Assembly: GCF_014217605.1 (NCBI RefSeq)
Contig: NZ_CP043639.1
Span: 2,751,501 to 2,815,500 of the forward strand
DNA from: Sphingomonas sp. NBWT7
Lineage (GTDB): Bacteria; Pseudomonadota; Alphaproteobacteria; Sphingomonadales; Sphingomonadaceae
Reading direction: 5' to 3'
Length of the DNA stretch: 64,000 nucleotides
The notes under the pieces were generated by a model. The model saw nothing but the letters and a program-made list of their open reading frames with translations. It ran no database searches and was not told the DNA's origin. Positions 34,023 through 42,943 of the stretch are shown one piece after another. Made by a program: the position numbers and the translations under genes. The first letter of the stretch is position 1; each line of letters opens with the position of its first letter.

Positions 34023-34676
34023 ATGAGTGAGAAAGAAGCGGCCGACGCGCCGCCCAAGAAGAAGGGCAAGATCGGTAAGATCGTCGTCATCGCGGTCGGC
34101 ACGCTGGTGCTGGTCGGCGGCGGCGTTGGCGCCGGGCTCTATGCCGCGGGCTCCGGGCTGGTCGGCGGCGGCGCGCATGCCGCGGAGGATCCGAACACGC
34201 CCAAGCTCGTCCCCAAGAGCGAGCAGAAGCGCGCCGGCGAGAGCGGGGAAGGCGGCGGTGAGGGCGGCGGCGAAGGCGGCGGCGCATCCGAGGGCGAGGC
34301 CGAAGGCGGCGGCGACCATGAGGGCTTGCCGACGCCGGAAGGTGCGGGCGGCGAGCGCTACGCCTCCAACTATTTCGCGCTGGAAAAGGAGTTTACCGCC
34401 AACCTCCAGGATTCGGTGCACTTCATCCAGGTCGGCATCGCGGTGTCGACGCCGTACGACGACAAGGTCATCCAGAACATCAAGACCAACGACATCGCGA
34501 TTCGCTCGGCGATCCTGATGGCGCTCGGCGACACGACCGAGGATCAGGTGTTCACCTCGCAGGGGAAGGCGCAGCTGTCCAAGCGGCTGGTGACCGCGAT
34601 CAACGCGACATTGAAACAGAAAGAGGGATTCGGCGGCGTTGGTAACGTCTACTTTACCAATTTCGTTGTTCAGTGA
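34023..34676 (+). CDS. fliL: Flagellar basal body-associated protein FliL
   Basis: Inner-membrane protein that surrounds the stator; 217 residues. A Lys-rich cytoplasmic start is followed by one membrane segment at about 20-42. Next comes a Gly/Glu repeat linker (GEGGGEGGGEGGGASEGE) at about 78-100, then the periplasmic stomatin-like domain (YFALEKEFTANLQDSVHFIQVGIAVSTPY, NDIAIRSAILMALGDTTED) to the end. The linker is unusually long and acidic. It lies 25 nt after fliK and 6 nt before fliM. Confidence 0.93.
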   Translation: MSEKEAADAPPKKKGKIGKIVVIAVGTLVLVGGGVGAGLYAAGSGLVGGGAHAAEDPNTPKLVPKSEQKRAGESGEGGGEGGGEGGGASEGEAEGGGDHEGLPTPEGAGGERYASNYFALEKEFTANLQDSVHFIQVGIAVSTPYDDKVIQNIKTNDIAIRSAILMALGDTTEDQVFTSQGKAQLSKRLVTAINATLKQKEGFGGVGNVYFTNFVVQ

Positions 34677-34682
34677 ACGGGC

Positions 34683-35621
34683 ATGGTTAACAGCCCGTCC
34701 ACCCCCACGCACGAGCGTCGCGAGCGCGCCCGGCCGCAGACCGTCCAGCCGGGCGGCCTTGGCCAGGCGAAGCTCAACCCGTTCGGCGACCTGCACACGC
34801 TGCAGCACCTCTCCGCGCGCCTCGCGCGGGGGCTGCGCGGCGTGTTCGAGCCGCTGCTGCGTGAGGAAGTACGGACGTGGGCCGAACCGCTCGCGGTGCA
34901 GCGCTTCGCCGATTATCGCGCGGAGCGCCCCGATCGGCTGACCGCGTGGCTGCCGGTCGGCATGGACGATCGCACCGCGCTCCTGGTGTTCGACGGGCGC
35001 TTCGTCCTCGAACTGCTCGACCTGTTCTTCGGCGGGACCGGCGCCGCCCCGGCGGAGATGCCGGCGGAATTCTCGCCCGCCGCCGAAACGATGGTCGCGC
35101 GGCTGGGTCAGATGATCGCCGCGCCGCTGACCACCGCGTGGGAGCCGCTCGCGCGCGTCACGTTCACCGTCGGGCGGTGCGAGGCGAACGCCGCGATGCT
35201 CGCCGATTTCGACGGCGACGACGCGACGATCATCACCCGCTTCGGCATCGCGCCGGGCGCCGCCAAGCCATCGTTCGTCGATATCGTCTACCCCGTCGCC
35301 GCGCTGAAGCCGCACGGCACCGCGCTGACGGGCAAGGTCGTCGCCAAGGCTGCGGCGGAGGATGCCGAGTGGCAGACCGCGCTGACGCGCGCAGCGATGA
35401 ACATCCGCTTTCCCGTCCGCTCGGTGCTCGCCGAGCCGACAATCCGCCTGTCGAAACTGATGACGCTCCAGCCGGGCGACGTGATCCCGCTCAGCTTCGG
35501 CACCGAAGTGCCGGTGATGGTGGGCGGCGATCGACTCGGCACCGGCACCGTCGGCACGTCGAACGGCCACGCCGCGATCCGGCTCACCTCGCTCGCCTCT
35601 CTCGAAGGACTGACCCAATGA
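34683..35621 (+). CDS. fliM: Flagellar motor switch protein FliM
   Basis: C-ring switch protein, 312 residues. The conserved middle domain is visible (LNPFGDLHTLQHLSARLARGLRGVFEPLL, then LFFGGTG). The C-terminal SpoA domain follows (VLAEPTIRLSKLMTLQPGDVIPLSFGTEVPVMVGGDRLGTGTVGTSNGHAAIRL). The N-terminal CheY-binding peptide LSQxEID of other FliM proteins is not evident. The first residues are MVNSPSTPTHERRERARPQ, so coupling to chemotaxis may differ. It overlaps fliN by 4 nt. Confidence 0.93.
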   Translation: MVNSPSTPTHERRERARPQTVQPGGLGQAKLNPFGDLHTLQHLSARLARGLRGVFEPLLREEVRTWAEPLAVQRFADYRAERPDRLTAWLPVGMDDRTALLVFDGRFVLELLDLFFGGTGAAPAEMPAEFSPAAETMVARLGQMIAAPLTTAWEPLARVTFTVGRCEANAAMLADFDGDDATIITRFGIAPGAAKPSFVDIVYPVAALKPHGTALTGKVVAKAAAEDAEWQTALTRAAMNIRFPVRSVLAEPTIRLSKLMTLQPGDVIPLSFGTEVPVMVGGDRLGTGTVGTSNGHAAIRLTSLASLEGLTQ

Positions 35622-35920
35622 ACGACATGAGCGGCGGCTTCCCGCCGCAGAACCTGGGCGACGGCGCGGTCGCGGCCAATTTCCGGCTGCTGCAGGACGT
35701 CGACGTCAAGCTGACGGTCGAGATCGGATCGACCAGCCTCACGCTGCGCGAACTGCTCGCGCTCGGCGAATCGAGTGTCATCGAGCTCGACCGGCAGGCG
35801 AACGAGCTGCTCGACGTGTTCGTCAACGGCACGCTGATCGGCCGCGGCGAAGTGGTGACCGTCGGCGAGCGCTTCGGCGTGCGGATGACCGAGCTCGTCA
35901 ATCCCGACAAGAAGAACTGA
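35618..35920 (+). CDS. fliN: Flagellar motor switch protein FliN
   Basis: C-ring protein with a single SpoA domain, 100 residues from ATG 35618, which overlaps the fliM stop (ATGA). The core LLQDVDVKLTVEIGSTSLTLRELLALGESSVIELDRQANELLDVFVNGTLIGRGEVVTVGERFGVRMTEL is fully conserved. It forms the ring base and docks FliH. The length is near the usual 110-140 with a short N-terminal tail. Confidence 0.97.
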   Translation: MNDMSGGFPPQNLGDGAVAANFRLLQDVDVKLTVEIGSTSLTLRELLALGESSVIELDRQANELLDVFVNGTLIGRGEVVTVGERFGVRMTELVNPDKKN

Positions 35921-35929
35921 GCCACGCCG

Positions 35930-36199
35930 ATGCTGTGGTCCTATATCCTGAAGCTCGTCGTCCTGCTGCCGCTCGTCTGCGGGCTGATGATCGGCTGCCT
36001 CTACCTGTGGCGGCGGCTCGAGAGCCGCATGCCCGGCCGCCCCGACACGCGGATGATCGCGGTCAAGGAAACGATGATGATCTCGCCGGGGCTGCGGCTC
36101 GCGGTGATCGATTTCGAGGGCAAGCGGCTGCTCGTCTCGGTCGGGCGCGGCGGGGTGAACCTCGTTGATCGCGTCGACGCGCCGAGGACGCTGTCGTGA
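35930..36199 (+). CDS. fliO: Flagellar export protein FliO
   Basis: Small membrane protein that aids FliP pore assembly; 89 residues. One N-terminal membrane segment (about 5-27, [22 protein letters not shown]) is followed by a FliO-type cytoplasmic domain ([40 protein letters not shown]). It sits between fliN and fliP, its standard place, and overlaps fliP by 4 nt. Sequence conservation is low, so position adds weight. Confidence 0.88.
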   Translation: MLWSYILKLVVLLPLVCGLMIGCLYLWRRLESRMPGRPDTRMIAVKETMMISPGLRLAVIDFEGKRLLVSVGRGGVNLVDRVDAPRTLS

Positions 36200-37074
36200 G
36201 CGTCACGCGCATCGGCAACGGCCCGGCGCTGTTCCGCGACCGCGCGACCGCGCCTTCCGCCGGCTTCTCGTGGACCAAGGCGCTGCTCGTCGGCTTCGCG
36301 CTCGTCGTCGCGCTGCTCGTAGCGATGCCGGCCTTCGCCCAAAGCGCCGCGCCGATCGCACCCGCCGCGCCGGCGGCGCCGGGTGCGGGAGATGCGGTCG
36401 ATCGCGCGCTCGGGCAGCTCGGCGGCGGGCAGAACGGATCGGGATCGCTGTCGCTGTCGCTGCAGGTGCTCATCATCATGGGCCTGCTCAGCATCCTGCC
36501 GGGCATCCTCCTCATGATGACGAGCTTCACGCGGATCATCATCGTGCTGTCGGTGCTGCGCCAGGCGCTGGGCCTGCAGCAGACGCCGCCCAACCAGGTG
36601 CTCGTCGGCCTCAGCCTGTTCCTGTCGTTCTTCATCATGGCGCCCGTCATCAGCCAGATCAACACGACCGCGGTGCAGCCCTATGCCGCCGGCCAGATCG
36701 GCGGCACCGACCTGATCAAGACCGCGGGGGCGCCGCTCCACGCCTTCATGGCGAAGCAGACGCGGGTGAAGGACGTCACGATGTTCGCCGAGATGGCGAA
36801 GTCCGGCCCCTATGCCAGCCCCAACGACATTCCCTTCTCGGTCATGCTCCCGGCGTTCGTCACCAGCGAGCTCAAGACCGCGTTCCAGATCGGCTTCCTC
36901 GTCTTCCTGCCGTTCCTCGTCATCGATCTCGTCGTCGCGACGGTGCTGATGAGCCTCGGCATGGCGATGCTCAGCCCGACGATCATCTCGTTGCCGTTCA
37001 AGCTCCTCCTGTTCGTCCTCGTCGACGGATGGGCGCTGACGATGGGCAGCCTCGCCAACAGCTTCGCGACCTGA
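36196..37074 (+). CDS. fliP: Flagellar export gate protein FliP
   Basis: Pore subunit of the export gate, 292 residues from GTG 36196 overlapping fliO. A long N-terminal region ends in a cleavable signal ([21 protein letters not shown]). Four membrane segments follow, including [55 protein letters not shown], the FliP signature. The second signature [28 protein letters not shown] is near residue 235. It is longer than the 245-residue E. coli form because of the N-terminal extension. Confidence 0.97.
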   Translation: MSVTRIGNGPALFRDRATAPSAGFSWTKALLVGFALVVALLVAMPAFAQSAAPIAPAAPAAPGAGDAVDRALGQLGGGQNGSGSLSLSLQVLIIMGLLSILPGILLMMTSFTRIIIVLSVLRQALGLQQTPPNQVLVGLSLFLSFFIMAPVISQINTTAVQPYAAGQIGGTDLIKTAGAPLHAFMAKQTRVKDVTMFAEMAKSGPYASPNDIPFSVMLPAFVTSELKTAFQIGFLVFLPFLVIDLVVATVLMSLGMAMLSPTIISLPFKLLLFVLVDGWALTMGSLANSFAT

Positions 37075-37087
37075 CCGGACACATAAC

Positions 37088-37360
37088 ATGGTAGATTCGG
37101 ATTACTTCCTCACCGTCGCGAACCAGACGCTGTGGGTGCTCGCACTCGCCGCCGCACCGATCCTCATTCCCGCGCTCGTCTCGGGGCTGATCCTGGGCAT
37201 GGTGCAGGCCGCGACCTCAATCCAGGAACAGACGCTGAGCTTCGTGCCCAAGCTGATCGTCGTCGGCATCTCTCTGGTCGTGTTCGGCGCGATGATCCTC
37301 GGGCTGCTGAGCGACTTCACGCTGTCGATCTTCGATCGCATCCCGGAGCTCGTCCGCTAG
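37088..37360 (+). CDS. fliQ: Flagellar export gate protein FliQ
   Basis: Small export gate component, 90 residues, the usual length. It has two membrane hairpins (QTLWVLALAAAPILIPALVSGLILGMVQAATSIQEQTLSFVPKLIVVGISLVVFGAMILGLL), with the conserved QAATSIQEQTL loop. It lies between fliP (13 nt) and fliR (3 nt). Confidence 0.97.
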   Translation: MVDSDYFLTVANQTLWVLALAAAPILIPALVSGLILGMVQAATSIQEQTLSFVPKLIVVGISLVVFGAMILGLLSDFTLSIFDRIPELVR

Positions 37361-37363
37361 GCG

Positions 37364-38137
37364 ATGCTCGGCCTTGGCCTCTCGATCGAACCGCAGATCT
37401 GGGCGCTCGTCTTCGTGATGGTGCGCGTGGGCGCGACGTTCGTGGCGGCGCCGATGTTCGGCAACGTCTCCGTGCCGCTGCCGGCGCGGATCGCGCTCGC
37501 CGGCGCGATCGGCGTGCTGGTGCTCGGCACGCAGACGATCACGCCGCCCGCGCAGGTATTCGGCCTCGCCACTTTCCTTGCGGTGGGGGCGGAGGCGCTG
37601 GTCGGGCTCGCGCTCGGCTTCATCCTGCAGATCGCCTTTGCCGCGCCGCTGATCGCTGGCGAGCTGATCGGCGGATCGATGGGGCTCGGCTTTGCCAACA
37701 TGATCGATCCGAACTCGGGCCGCTCGTCGCCGGCGATCGGCCAGTTCCTGTCGATCCTGCTGACGCTGCTGTTCCTGTCGATCGACGGACACCTCGTGCT
37801 CGTCGATACGGTGGCGAAAAGCTATGTCGCGCTGCCGCCGGGTGCCGCCTGGCTCGCGCCCGCGCAGATGCGCGACATCGCGCTGTTCGGCGGTTACGCG
37901 TTCCTCTCCGGCCTGCTGCTCGCATTGCCGGTCGGGTTCCTGCTGCTGTGCCTCAACCTCGTCGTCGGCATGATCTCGCGCTCGGCGCCCGCGCTCAACC
38001 TGTTCTCGATCGGCCTGCCCGCGAGCCTCGCGATCGGCGTGGTCGCGATGGCCGCCGCTTTCCCGGCAATGGGCGACTACATGCTCGTCGTCGTGCGCGA
38101 GGGGCTCGACGCGACGGCTAGCCTGGTGATCGGCTGA
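37364..38137 (+). CDS. fliR: Flagellar export gate protein FliR
   Basis: Export gate component of 257 residues with about six membrane segments. Family motifs are VMVRVGATFVAAPMFGNVSVPLPARIALAGAIGVLV, ALVGLALGFILQIAFAAPLIAGELIGGSMGLGFANMIDPNSG and LALPVGFLLLCLNLVVGMISRSAPALNLFSIGLP. It follows fliQ by 3 nt and shares one base with flhB (stop/start overlap TGATG). Confidence 0.97.
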   Translation: MLGLGLSIEPQIWALVFVMVRVGATFVAAPMFGNVSVPLPARIALAGAIGVLVLGTQTITPPAQVFGLATFLAVGAEALVGLALGFILQIAFAAPLIAGELIGGSMGLGFANMIDPNSGRSSPAIGQFLSILLTLLFLSIDGHLVLVDTVAKSYVALPPGAAWLAPAQMRDIALFGGYAFLSGLLLALPVGFLLLCLNLVVGMISRSAPALNLFSIGLPASLAIGVVAMAAAFPAMGDYMLVVVREGLDATASLVIG

Positions 38138-39270
38138 TGGCGGACGAATTCGGCGAAAAGACAGAAGCCCCGACACCCAAGCGTCTCAAGGACGCGGTCG
38201 AGAAGGGCGACATCCTCAAGTCACGCGAGTTCGCGACCGCGCTGGTGGTACTGGCCGGCGTCGCCTGGATCGTGTTCTTCGGGCCCGCACTGGTCGCCGC
38301 GTGCAAGGGCGTGATGGCGGAAAGCTTCCGCTTCGGGCGCGGCGATGTCGAGGATTTCCAGCCGTTCCGCCCGCTCGTGGCGGCGGGGTGGAAGCTGCTG
38401 CCCGCGCTCGGCGCGCTGTTCGCGATCACCGTGGTCGCCGGCATCCTCAGCCAGGCGGGGCTCGGCTCGCTCGGCTTCAACGGCAGCCTGCTCGCGCCCA
38501 AGGGCAGCCGCATCAATCCCGCGTCGGGGCTGAAGCGCATCTTCGGCATGAACGGCTGGATCGAACTCGGCAAATCGCTGCTCAAGGTCGCCCTGCTCGG
38601 CACGATCGGCGGCTGGCTGCTGATGCAGTCGGCGCGCGTCACGCTGGGGCTTGCGCGCTCCAACCTCGGCGCCGCGGTCGATGCGCTCGGCGGCACGCTG
38701 ACGCACCTGCTCATCATCATGGCGATGGGGCTTGCCGCTATCGCCATGCTCGATGTGCCGCTGCAGATGTTCCAGCGGCTGAAGAAGCTGCGCATGACCA
38801 AGCAGGAGCAGAAGGACGAGCACAAGGAGAGCGACGGCAACCCCGAGGTGAAGGGCCAGATCCGCGCCAAGCAGCGCGCGATTCTGTCACGCTCGACGCG
38901 CAAGTCGGTCGCCGAGGCGCATGTCGTGCTCACCAATCCGACGCATTTCGCGATCGCGCTGCGCTACGATCGCGGGCGCGACCAGGTGCCCGTCGTCGTC
39001 GCCAAGGGGCGCGGCGCGATGGCATTGGCGATCCGCGAGGCGGCGGGCGAGATGGCGGTCCCGATCCTCGAATATCCGATGCTCGCCCGCGCGATCTACT
39101 ATACCAGCCGCGAAGGGCAGGAGGTGCGCGACGACCTCTACCTCGCGATCGCGACGGTGCTGGCGTTCGTCTTCGGCCTCAACGAGCGGATGGGCGGCAC
39201 TGCGCCGCTGCCCGCGGTCGACGTGCCGGTCGGCGCCCGGTTCGACGAGAATGGTGCGGCGCTGTCGTGA
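38137..39270 (+). CDS. flhB: Flagellar export switch protein FlhB
   Basis: Substrate-specificity switch of the export gate; 377 residues. Four membrane segments lie in the first 210 residues (for example SREFATALVVLAGVAWIVFF). The N-terminus shows the typical EKTEAPTPKRLKDAVEKGD. The self-cleaving NPTH motif is at residues 267-270 (VVLTNPTHFAIALRYD), with cleavage between N and P. It is the last gene of the fliK-flhB run. A sigma28 promoter for fliD follows 26 nt after the stop. Confidence 0.98.
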   Translation: MADEFGEKTEAPTPKRLKDAVEKGDILKSREFATALVVLAGVAWIVFFGPALVAACKGVMAESFRFGRGDVEDFQPFRPLVAAGWKLLPALGALFAITVVAGILSQAGLGSLGFNGSLLAPKGSRINPASGLKRIFGMNGWIELGKSLLKVALLGTIGGWLLMQSARVTLGLARSNLGAAVDALGGTLTHLLIIMAMGLAAIAMLDVPLQMFQRLKKLRMTKQEQKDEHKESDGNPEVKGQIRAKQRAILSRSTRKSVAEAHVVLTNPTHFAIALRYDRGRDQVPVVVAKGRGAMALAIREAAGEMAVPILEYPMLARAIYYTSREGQEVRDDLYLAIATVLAFVFGLNERMGGTAPLPAVDVPVGARFDENGAALS

Positions 39271-39295
39271 CCGGCGGCGGCAGTGCGCAATTCGT

Positions 39296-39322
39296 TAAAG
39301 GTTGCGCGGGCGCGGCCGTTTA
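39296..39322 (+). promoter_or_regulatory. Sigma28 promoter of fliD-fliS
   Basis: TAAAGGTT (39296-39303), 11 bp, then GCCGTTTA (39315-39322). The -35 box differs from TAAAGTTT at one base, and the -10 box equals the flgM/flagellin form except its last base. The predicted start near 39329 is only about 4 nt before the fliD ATG. The AGGA at 39322-39325 would then lie upstream of the transcript. Confidence 0.82.
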
Positions 39323-39332
39323 GGATGGCGTC

Positions 39333-40838
39333 ATGACCACGACCAGCAGCAGCACCGCGTCGCCGACACCGACACCGTCGACGACGACGATCGCCAAATC
39401 GGCGGCCAGCGCGCTGCTGACGTCGCTCAACACAGGATCGGGTGTCGATACCGACAGCCTCGTTACCGGGCTGGTCGAGGCGCAGTTCGCCGCCAAGACC
39501 GCTGCGCTCACTGCGCGCTCTGATAGGCTGACGGCGCAGCTGTCGGGCGTCGCCACGCTGAAGAGCGCGATCACCGATTTCGCCAGCGCGCTCGAGACGC
39601 TCGTCAAGGGCGGGTCGCTCCAGTCGCAGCCGGCGAGCTCGGACAGCCGCGTGCTGACGGCGACCGCGATCTCGGGCGCGAAGCTCACCGGACTGACGGG
39701 CAGCATCAAGGTCGATCGGCTCGCCACCGCGCAGGCCGCGGTCAGCCGCACCGCGGTCGCGACCAAGGATACGCCGATCGCGACGGGCACCTTCACGCTC
39801 AAGATCGGGACCGCCAGCTACATGAACGGCGCGATGACCGGCGTCACCGCGCCCGATGCCGACGGGGACGGCGCCGAGGATACGCTGACGATCGACGTCA
39901 CCAACGGATCGCTCACCGGCATCGCCGCCGCGATCAACGCGGCGAAATCGGGCGTCACCGCGTCGGTCGTCACCGACGCCAACGGTGAAGCGTATCTGTC
40001 GCTCAAGGGCGAGACGGGGACCGCCAAGGCCTTCTCGCTCACCGCCGACGCTCCTGATAGCGCGCTCGCGCAGTTCAACGTCGGCCCGGACGCGACCGAT
40101 ATGAAGGAAATGAGCACCGCCGGGAATGCGGCGCTGACGGTCGACGGCATCCCGGTGGAGCGCGCCAGCAACAGCATCAGCGATCTCGTCACCGGCGTGA
40201 AGCTCGATCTGATCGGCACGTCGACCACGCCGGTAACCTTGTCGTCGACGACGCCCACCGCAGCGCTGACCAACGCGGTCGAGGACGTGGTCTTCACCTA
40301 CAATTCGCTGATGGCGGAGCTGAAGAAGCAGACCGATCCGATCAGCGGCGAGCTGCGCGCCGATCCGGGTGCGCAGAACATGCTGCGCAGCCTGAAGGCG
40401 CTCAACACGCGCGATCTGCTGCCGGGCGCCGCCCTCGGCACGCCGCGCACGCTCTCCGATCTCGGCGTCGCCACCAATCGCGACGGCACGTTGTCGGTCA
40501 GCAGCGACAAGCTCGCCAAGGCGATGGCGGACAATCCCGGCGCGATCGAGGCGATCTTCTCCAATTCGTCCGACGGGTCGGGGCTGCTCGCGGCGATGAA
40601 TTCGGTCAAGCTCGCCGCCACCAGCACGCTCTACGGGCTCGGCGCGTCGACCACGCGCTACAATGCCGCGAAGAGCGACCTTGCCGATCAGCAGGACAAG
40701 ATCGCCGACCAGCGCGAGCGGCTGACGACGCGGATGACGCAGCAGTTCGCCTCGATGAACGCGCGGGTGGCGGCGTACAAGTCGACGCAGACGTTCATGG
40801 AAAACCAAATCAAGCAGTGGACCAACGGTAACAACTGA
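39333..40838 (+). CDS. fliD: Flagellar filament cap protein FliD (HAP2)
   Basis: Caps the filament and guides flagellin folding; 501 residues. The N-terminal D0/D1 is ALLTSLNTGSGVDTDSLVTGLVEAQFAAKTAALTARSDRLTAQLSGVATLKSAI. The C-terminal part is GLLAAMNSVKLAATSTLYGLGASTTRYNAAKSDLADQQDKIADQRERLTTRMTQQFASMNARVAAYKSTQTFMENQI. The Ser/Thr/Pro-rich first 20 residues precede D0. It overlaps fliS by 1 nt (TGATG). Confidence 0.96.
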   Translation: MTTTSSSTASPTPTPSTTTIAKSAASALLTSLNTGSGVDTDSLVTGLVEAQFAAKTAALTARSDRLTAQLSGVATLKSAITDFASALETLVKGGSLQSQPASSDSRVLTATAISGAKLTGLTGSIKVDRLATAQAAVSRTAVATKDTPIATGTFTLKIGTASYMNGAMTGVTAPDADGDGAEDTLTIDVTNGSLTGIAAAINAAKSGVTASVVTDANGEAYLSLKGETGTAKAFSLTADAPDSALAQFNVGPDATDMKEMSTAGNAALTVDGIPVERASNSISDLVTGVKLDLIGTSTTPVTLSSTTPTAALTNAVEDVVFTYNSLMAELKKQTDPISGELRADPGAQNMLRSLKALNTRDLLPGAALGTPRTLSDLGVATNRDGTLSVSSDKLAKAMADNPGAIEAIFSNSSDGSGLLAAMNSVKLAATSTLYGLGASTTRYNAAKSDLADQQDKIADQRERLTTRMTQQFASMNARVAAYKSTQTFMENQIKQWTNGNN

Positions 40839-41236
40839 TGGCCTATGCATCCGTGCTGCTGCGCGATCCGGCGCAGACCTATCGCCAGATCGATCTCGCC
40901 GGCCGCACCGCGAATGCGGACGGCCCCGCGCTCGTGCAGCTATTGTACGAGGAGCTCGTCCAGGCGCTGCGCGTCGCGGCGTGGGCGGCGGAGCGCAAGA
41001 AGTTCGCGGTGAAGAGCGAGCGTGTGACGCGCGCCACCGCGATCCTCTTCGCGCTTGAGGGGGGGCTCGATTTCGACAAGGGCGGCGACGTCTCACGCAC
41101 GCTCGCCAAGGTCTATGCCGGGGCGCGCAAGCAGGTGATCGAAGCGAGCCTGGGGCACGACGGCGCGCCGTTCCGCGATGCGGCGACGACGTTCGAGGAG
41201 ATCGGTGCCGCGTGGCGTACCGCGCGCGCCGCCTAA
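40838..41236 (+). CDS. fliS: Flagellin export chaperone FliS
   Basis: Cytoplasmic chaperone that prevents premature flagellin polymerisation; 132 residues, typical. The helical core YRQIDLAGRTANADGPALVQLLYEELVQALRVAAWAAERK and ALEGGLDFDKGGDVSRTLAKVYAGARKQVIEASL match FliS. It shares one base with the fliD stop. It ends the flagellar region and converges with the CorA/ZntB gene, leaving 10 nt. No terminator hairpin was seen there. Confidence 0.94.
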   Translation: MAYASVLLRDPAQTYRQIDLAGRTANADGPALVQLLYEELVQALRVAAWAAERKKFAVKSERVTRATAILFALEGGLDFDKGGDVSRTLAKVYAGARKQVIEASLGHDGAPFRDAATTFEEIGAAWRTARAA

Positions 41237-41246
41237 TCGCGAGACC

Positions 41247-42197
41247 CTAGCGGAACCAGTGCCGCGCGACGAACCATCCCGTCACCCCGATCGCGATCGC
41301 GGCGCATAGCGCGACGATCGCGTCGAACGCCCAGGGTTCCTTGGCGAACCACAGCCCCTCGACGTTCATCCCGTAGAGGCCGGTGACGAAGGTGAGCGGC
41401 AGGAACACCATCGCCGCGATCGAGATGACGAGCCCGCGCTGGTCGAGCTGCTCGGCGCGCAGATCGGTCAGCGCCTCGTGCATCAGGCTCGACCGCTCGC
41501 GGATTGCCTCCAGTTCCTCCGCCATGCGCGCCGCGCGGTCGGCCGCCGCCGCGATGTGCGCGCGATCGTCCGGCCCCAGCCATTCGCCCGGCAGCGTGGC
41601 GAGCTTCTCGAGCGCCGCGCGCTGCGGGTTGAGGAAGCGGCGGTAGTTGATCGCCTCGACGCGTACGCGCGTTACGTTGCGGCGAAGCGCAAAGACCTGC
41701 GACGCGTCGAGTTGCTGCTCGCAATCGTCGAGATCGTCGCCGAGGTCCGCCACCACGGGATCGAGATCGGCGGTGATCGCGGTCGCGAAGGCGGTGATGA
41801 GGTCACCCGGATCGCTGACGCAGCCACGCTCGACCTCGGCTGCGACACTGTCGGTAGCGACGAGGTGCTTGCGCGTCACCGAGATGGTTCGGCCGCGCTC
41901 CGCCCAGATGCGCACGGAGGCGAGCATGTCCGACGGGTCGAGCTGCTCCTCGGTGCGGCCCCGCAGGTTGAGGAACGCGCCTTCGTCGAACGCGTCGCAG
42001 CGCGGCCGCGTCTCGTTCGCGGTCAGCGCTTCGACGACATATTCAGACAGCTTCGCCGCATCGCGCAGCCATGCCTGCGCCTCTTCGGCGTTGCTCGACA
42101 GGTGCACCCACACCATCGCGTCAGCGCAGGCGAGCGCGTCCTTAATCGCGACCTTCTCGGGCTTGTCGCCCGCGATGCGATACGCGAATCCGCTCAT
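41247..42197 (-). CDS. CorA/ZntB-family divalent cation transporter
   Basis: Inner-membrane metal ion transporter, 316 residues from ATG 42197 (MSGFAYRIAGDKPEK), overlapping the upstream gene by ATGA. A large cytoplasmic funnel domain (about 1-250) precedes two membrane helices: GLVISIAAMVFLPLTFVTGLYGMNVEG, containing the YGMN signature, and AFDAIVALCAAIAIGVTGWFVARHWF. ZntB is the closer relative by overall pattern (ALTANETRPRCDAFDEGAFLNLRG). The ion (Mg, Zn or other) cannot be read from sequence. Confidence 0.92.
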   Translation of the reverse strand: MSGFAYRIAGDKPEKVAIKDALACADAMVWVHLSSNAEEAQAWLRDAAKLSEYVVEALTANETRPRCDAFDEGAFLNLRGRTEEQLDPSDMLASVRIWAERGRTISVTRKHLVATDSVAAEVERGCVSDPGDLITAFATAITADLDPVVADLGDDLDDCEQQLDASQVFALRRNVTRVRVEAINYRRFLNPQRAALEKLATLPGEWLGPDDRAHIAAAADRAARMAEELEAIRERSSLMHEALTDLRAEQLDQRGLVISIAAMVFLPLTFVTGLYGMNVEGLWFAKEPWAFDAIVALCAAIAIGVTGWFVARHWFR

Positions 42198-42943
42198 GCC
42201 ATCCTCACGTCGACCGTCAGCCCTTCGGCGCCGGTGGGGGGCGCGTCGCACAGCAGGCGATCGGCATCGGCGCGGGCGCGATCGAGGATCGCGCGCGGCA
42301 CGTCCGACGCGTGGCAGACGCGATCGGCGTTGGAGAGCAGCCGCGCCTGGCGCAGCGTCAGATCGTCGGGATCGGCCGAGGTGAGGCGCATGCGCACAAC
42401 CGCCGTCGTCTGGTCATCCGCAGCAGGGGGAAGCCCGCTCGCGTCGCCCACATCCGGCTGCAAAGGATCGTACGCGCCGCCTGGCGCAAAGGCAGCGGCG
42501 ATCGCACGGCGCCGCGCGCTCGCATCGGGATAGCGCGCACGCCACGCCGATCGCGCTGCGAACAGCCGCTCCGCCAAGCGGCCGAGTTCGGCCGGGAGCA
42601 GCGCTTCGAGTCGCTGGCGCAGCGCCGCGGCGAGCCCAGCCGACGCGCCGCCGGTACCGATCGCGACGAGCACCGGATCGCGATCGACGATCGCAGGAAG
42701 CGTGAAGTCGCACAGTTCGACGCGGTCGACCGCGTTGACGAGGATGCCGCGCGCCTTCAGCCGGGCGACGGCAGCATCGTCGTCAACGACGATCGCCAGT
42801 CGTGCATCGCCCTCTTCCCCCACGACGATCGCGCCCGCGCGGTCGAGCAGCCGCCGCTTCGCCGCCGCCGCCTCACCGCTACCCACCAGGATCACGCTGC
42901 GGCCCTGCAACCGTACGAAGATCGGCAGGCTGTGGAGGCTCAT
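42194..42943 (-). CDS. cysG: Siroheme synthase-type precorrin-2 dehydrogenase/ferrochelatase with truncated methylase remnant
   Basis: NAD-dependent oxidation and Fe insertion in siroheme synthesis, by homology to the CysG N-terminal half/Met8. It has 249 residues from ATG 42943, overlapping lysA by ATGA. The N-terminus SLPIFVRLQGRSVILVGSGEAAAAKRRLLDRAG is the nucleotide fold. The catalytic-region block ILVNAVDRVELCDFTLPAIVDRDPVLVAIGTGGASAGLA retains the Asp. About 30 residues present in E. coli CysG after the nucleotide fold are missing. The last 70 residues (SADPDDLTLRQARLLSNADRV, AILDRARADADRL) match only the first part of the CysG methyltransferase domain and then stop, so that activity is absent. 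Confidence 0.85.
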   Translation of the reverse strand: MSLHSLPIFVRLQGRSVILVGSGEAAAAKRRLLDRAGAIVVGEEGDARLAIVVDDDAAVARLKARGILVNAVDRVELCDFTLPAIVDRDPVLVAIGTGGASAGLAAALRQRLEALLPAELGRLAERLFAARSAWRARYPDASARRRAIAAAFAPGGAYDPLQPDVGDASGLPPAADDQTTAVVRMRLTSADPDDLTLRQARLLSNADRVCHASDVPRAILDRARADADRLLCDAPPTGAEGLTVDVRMA

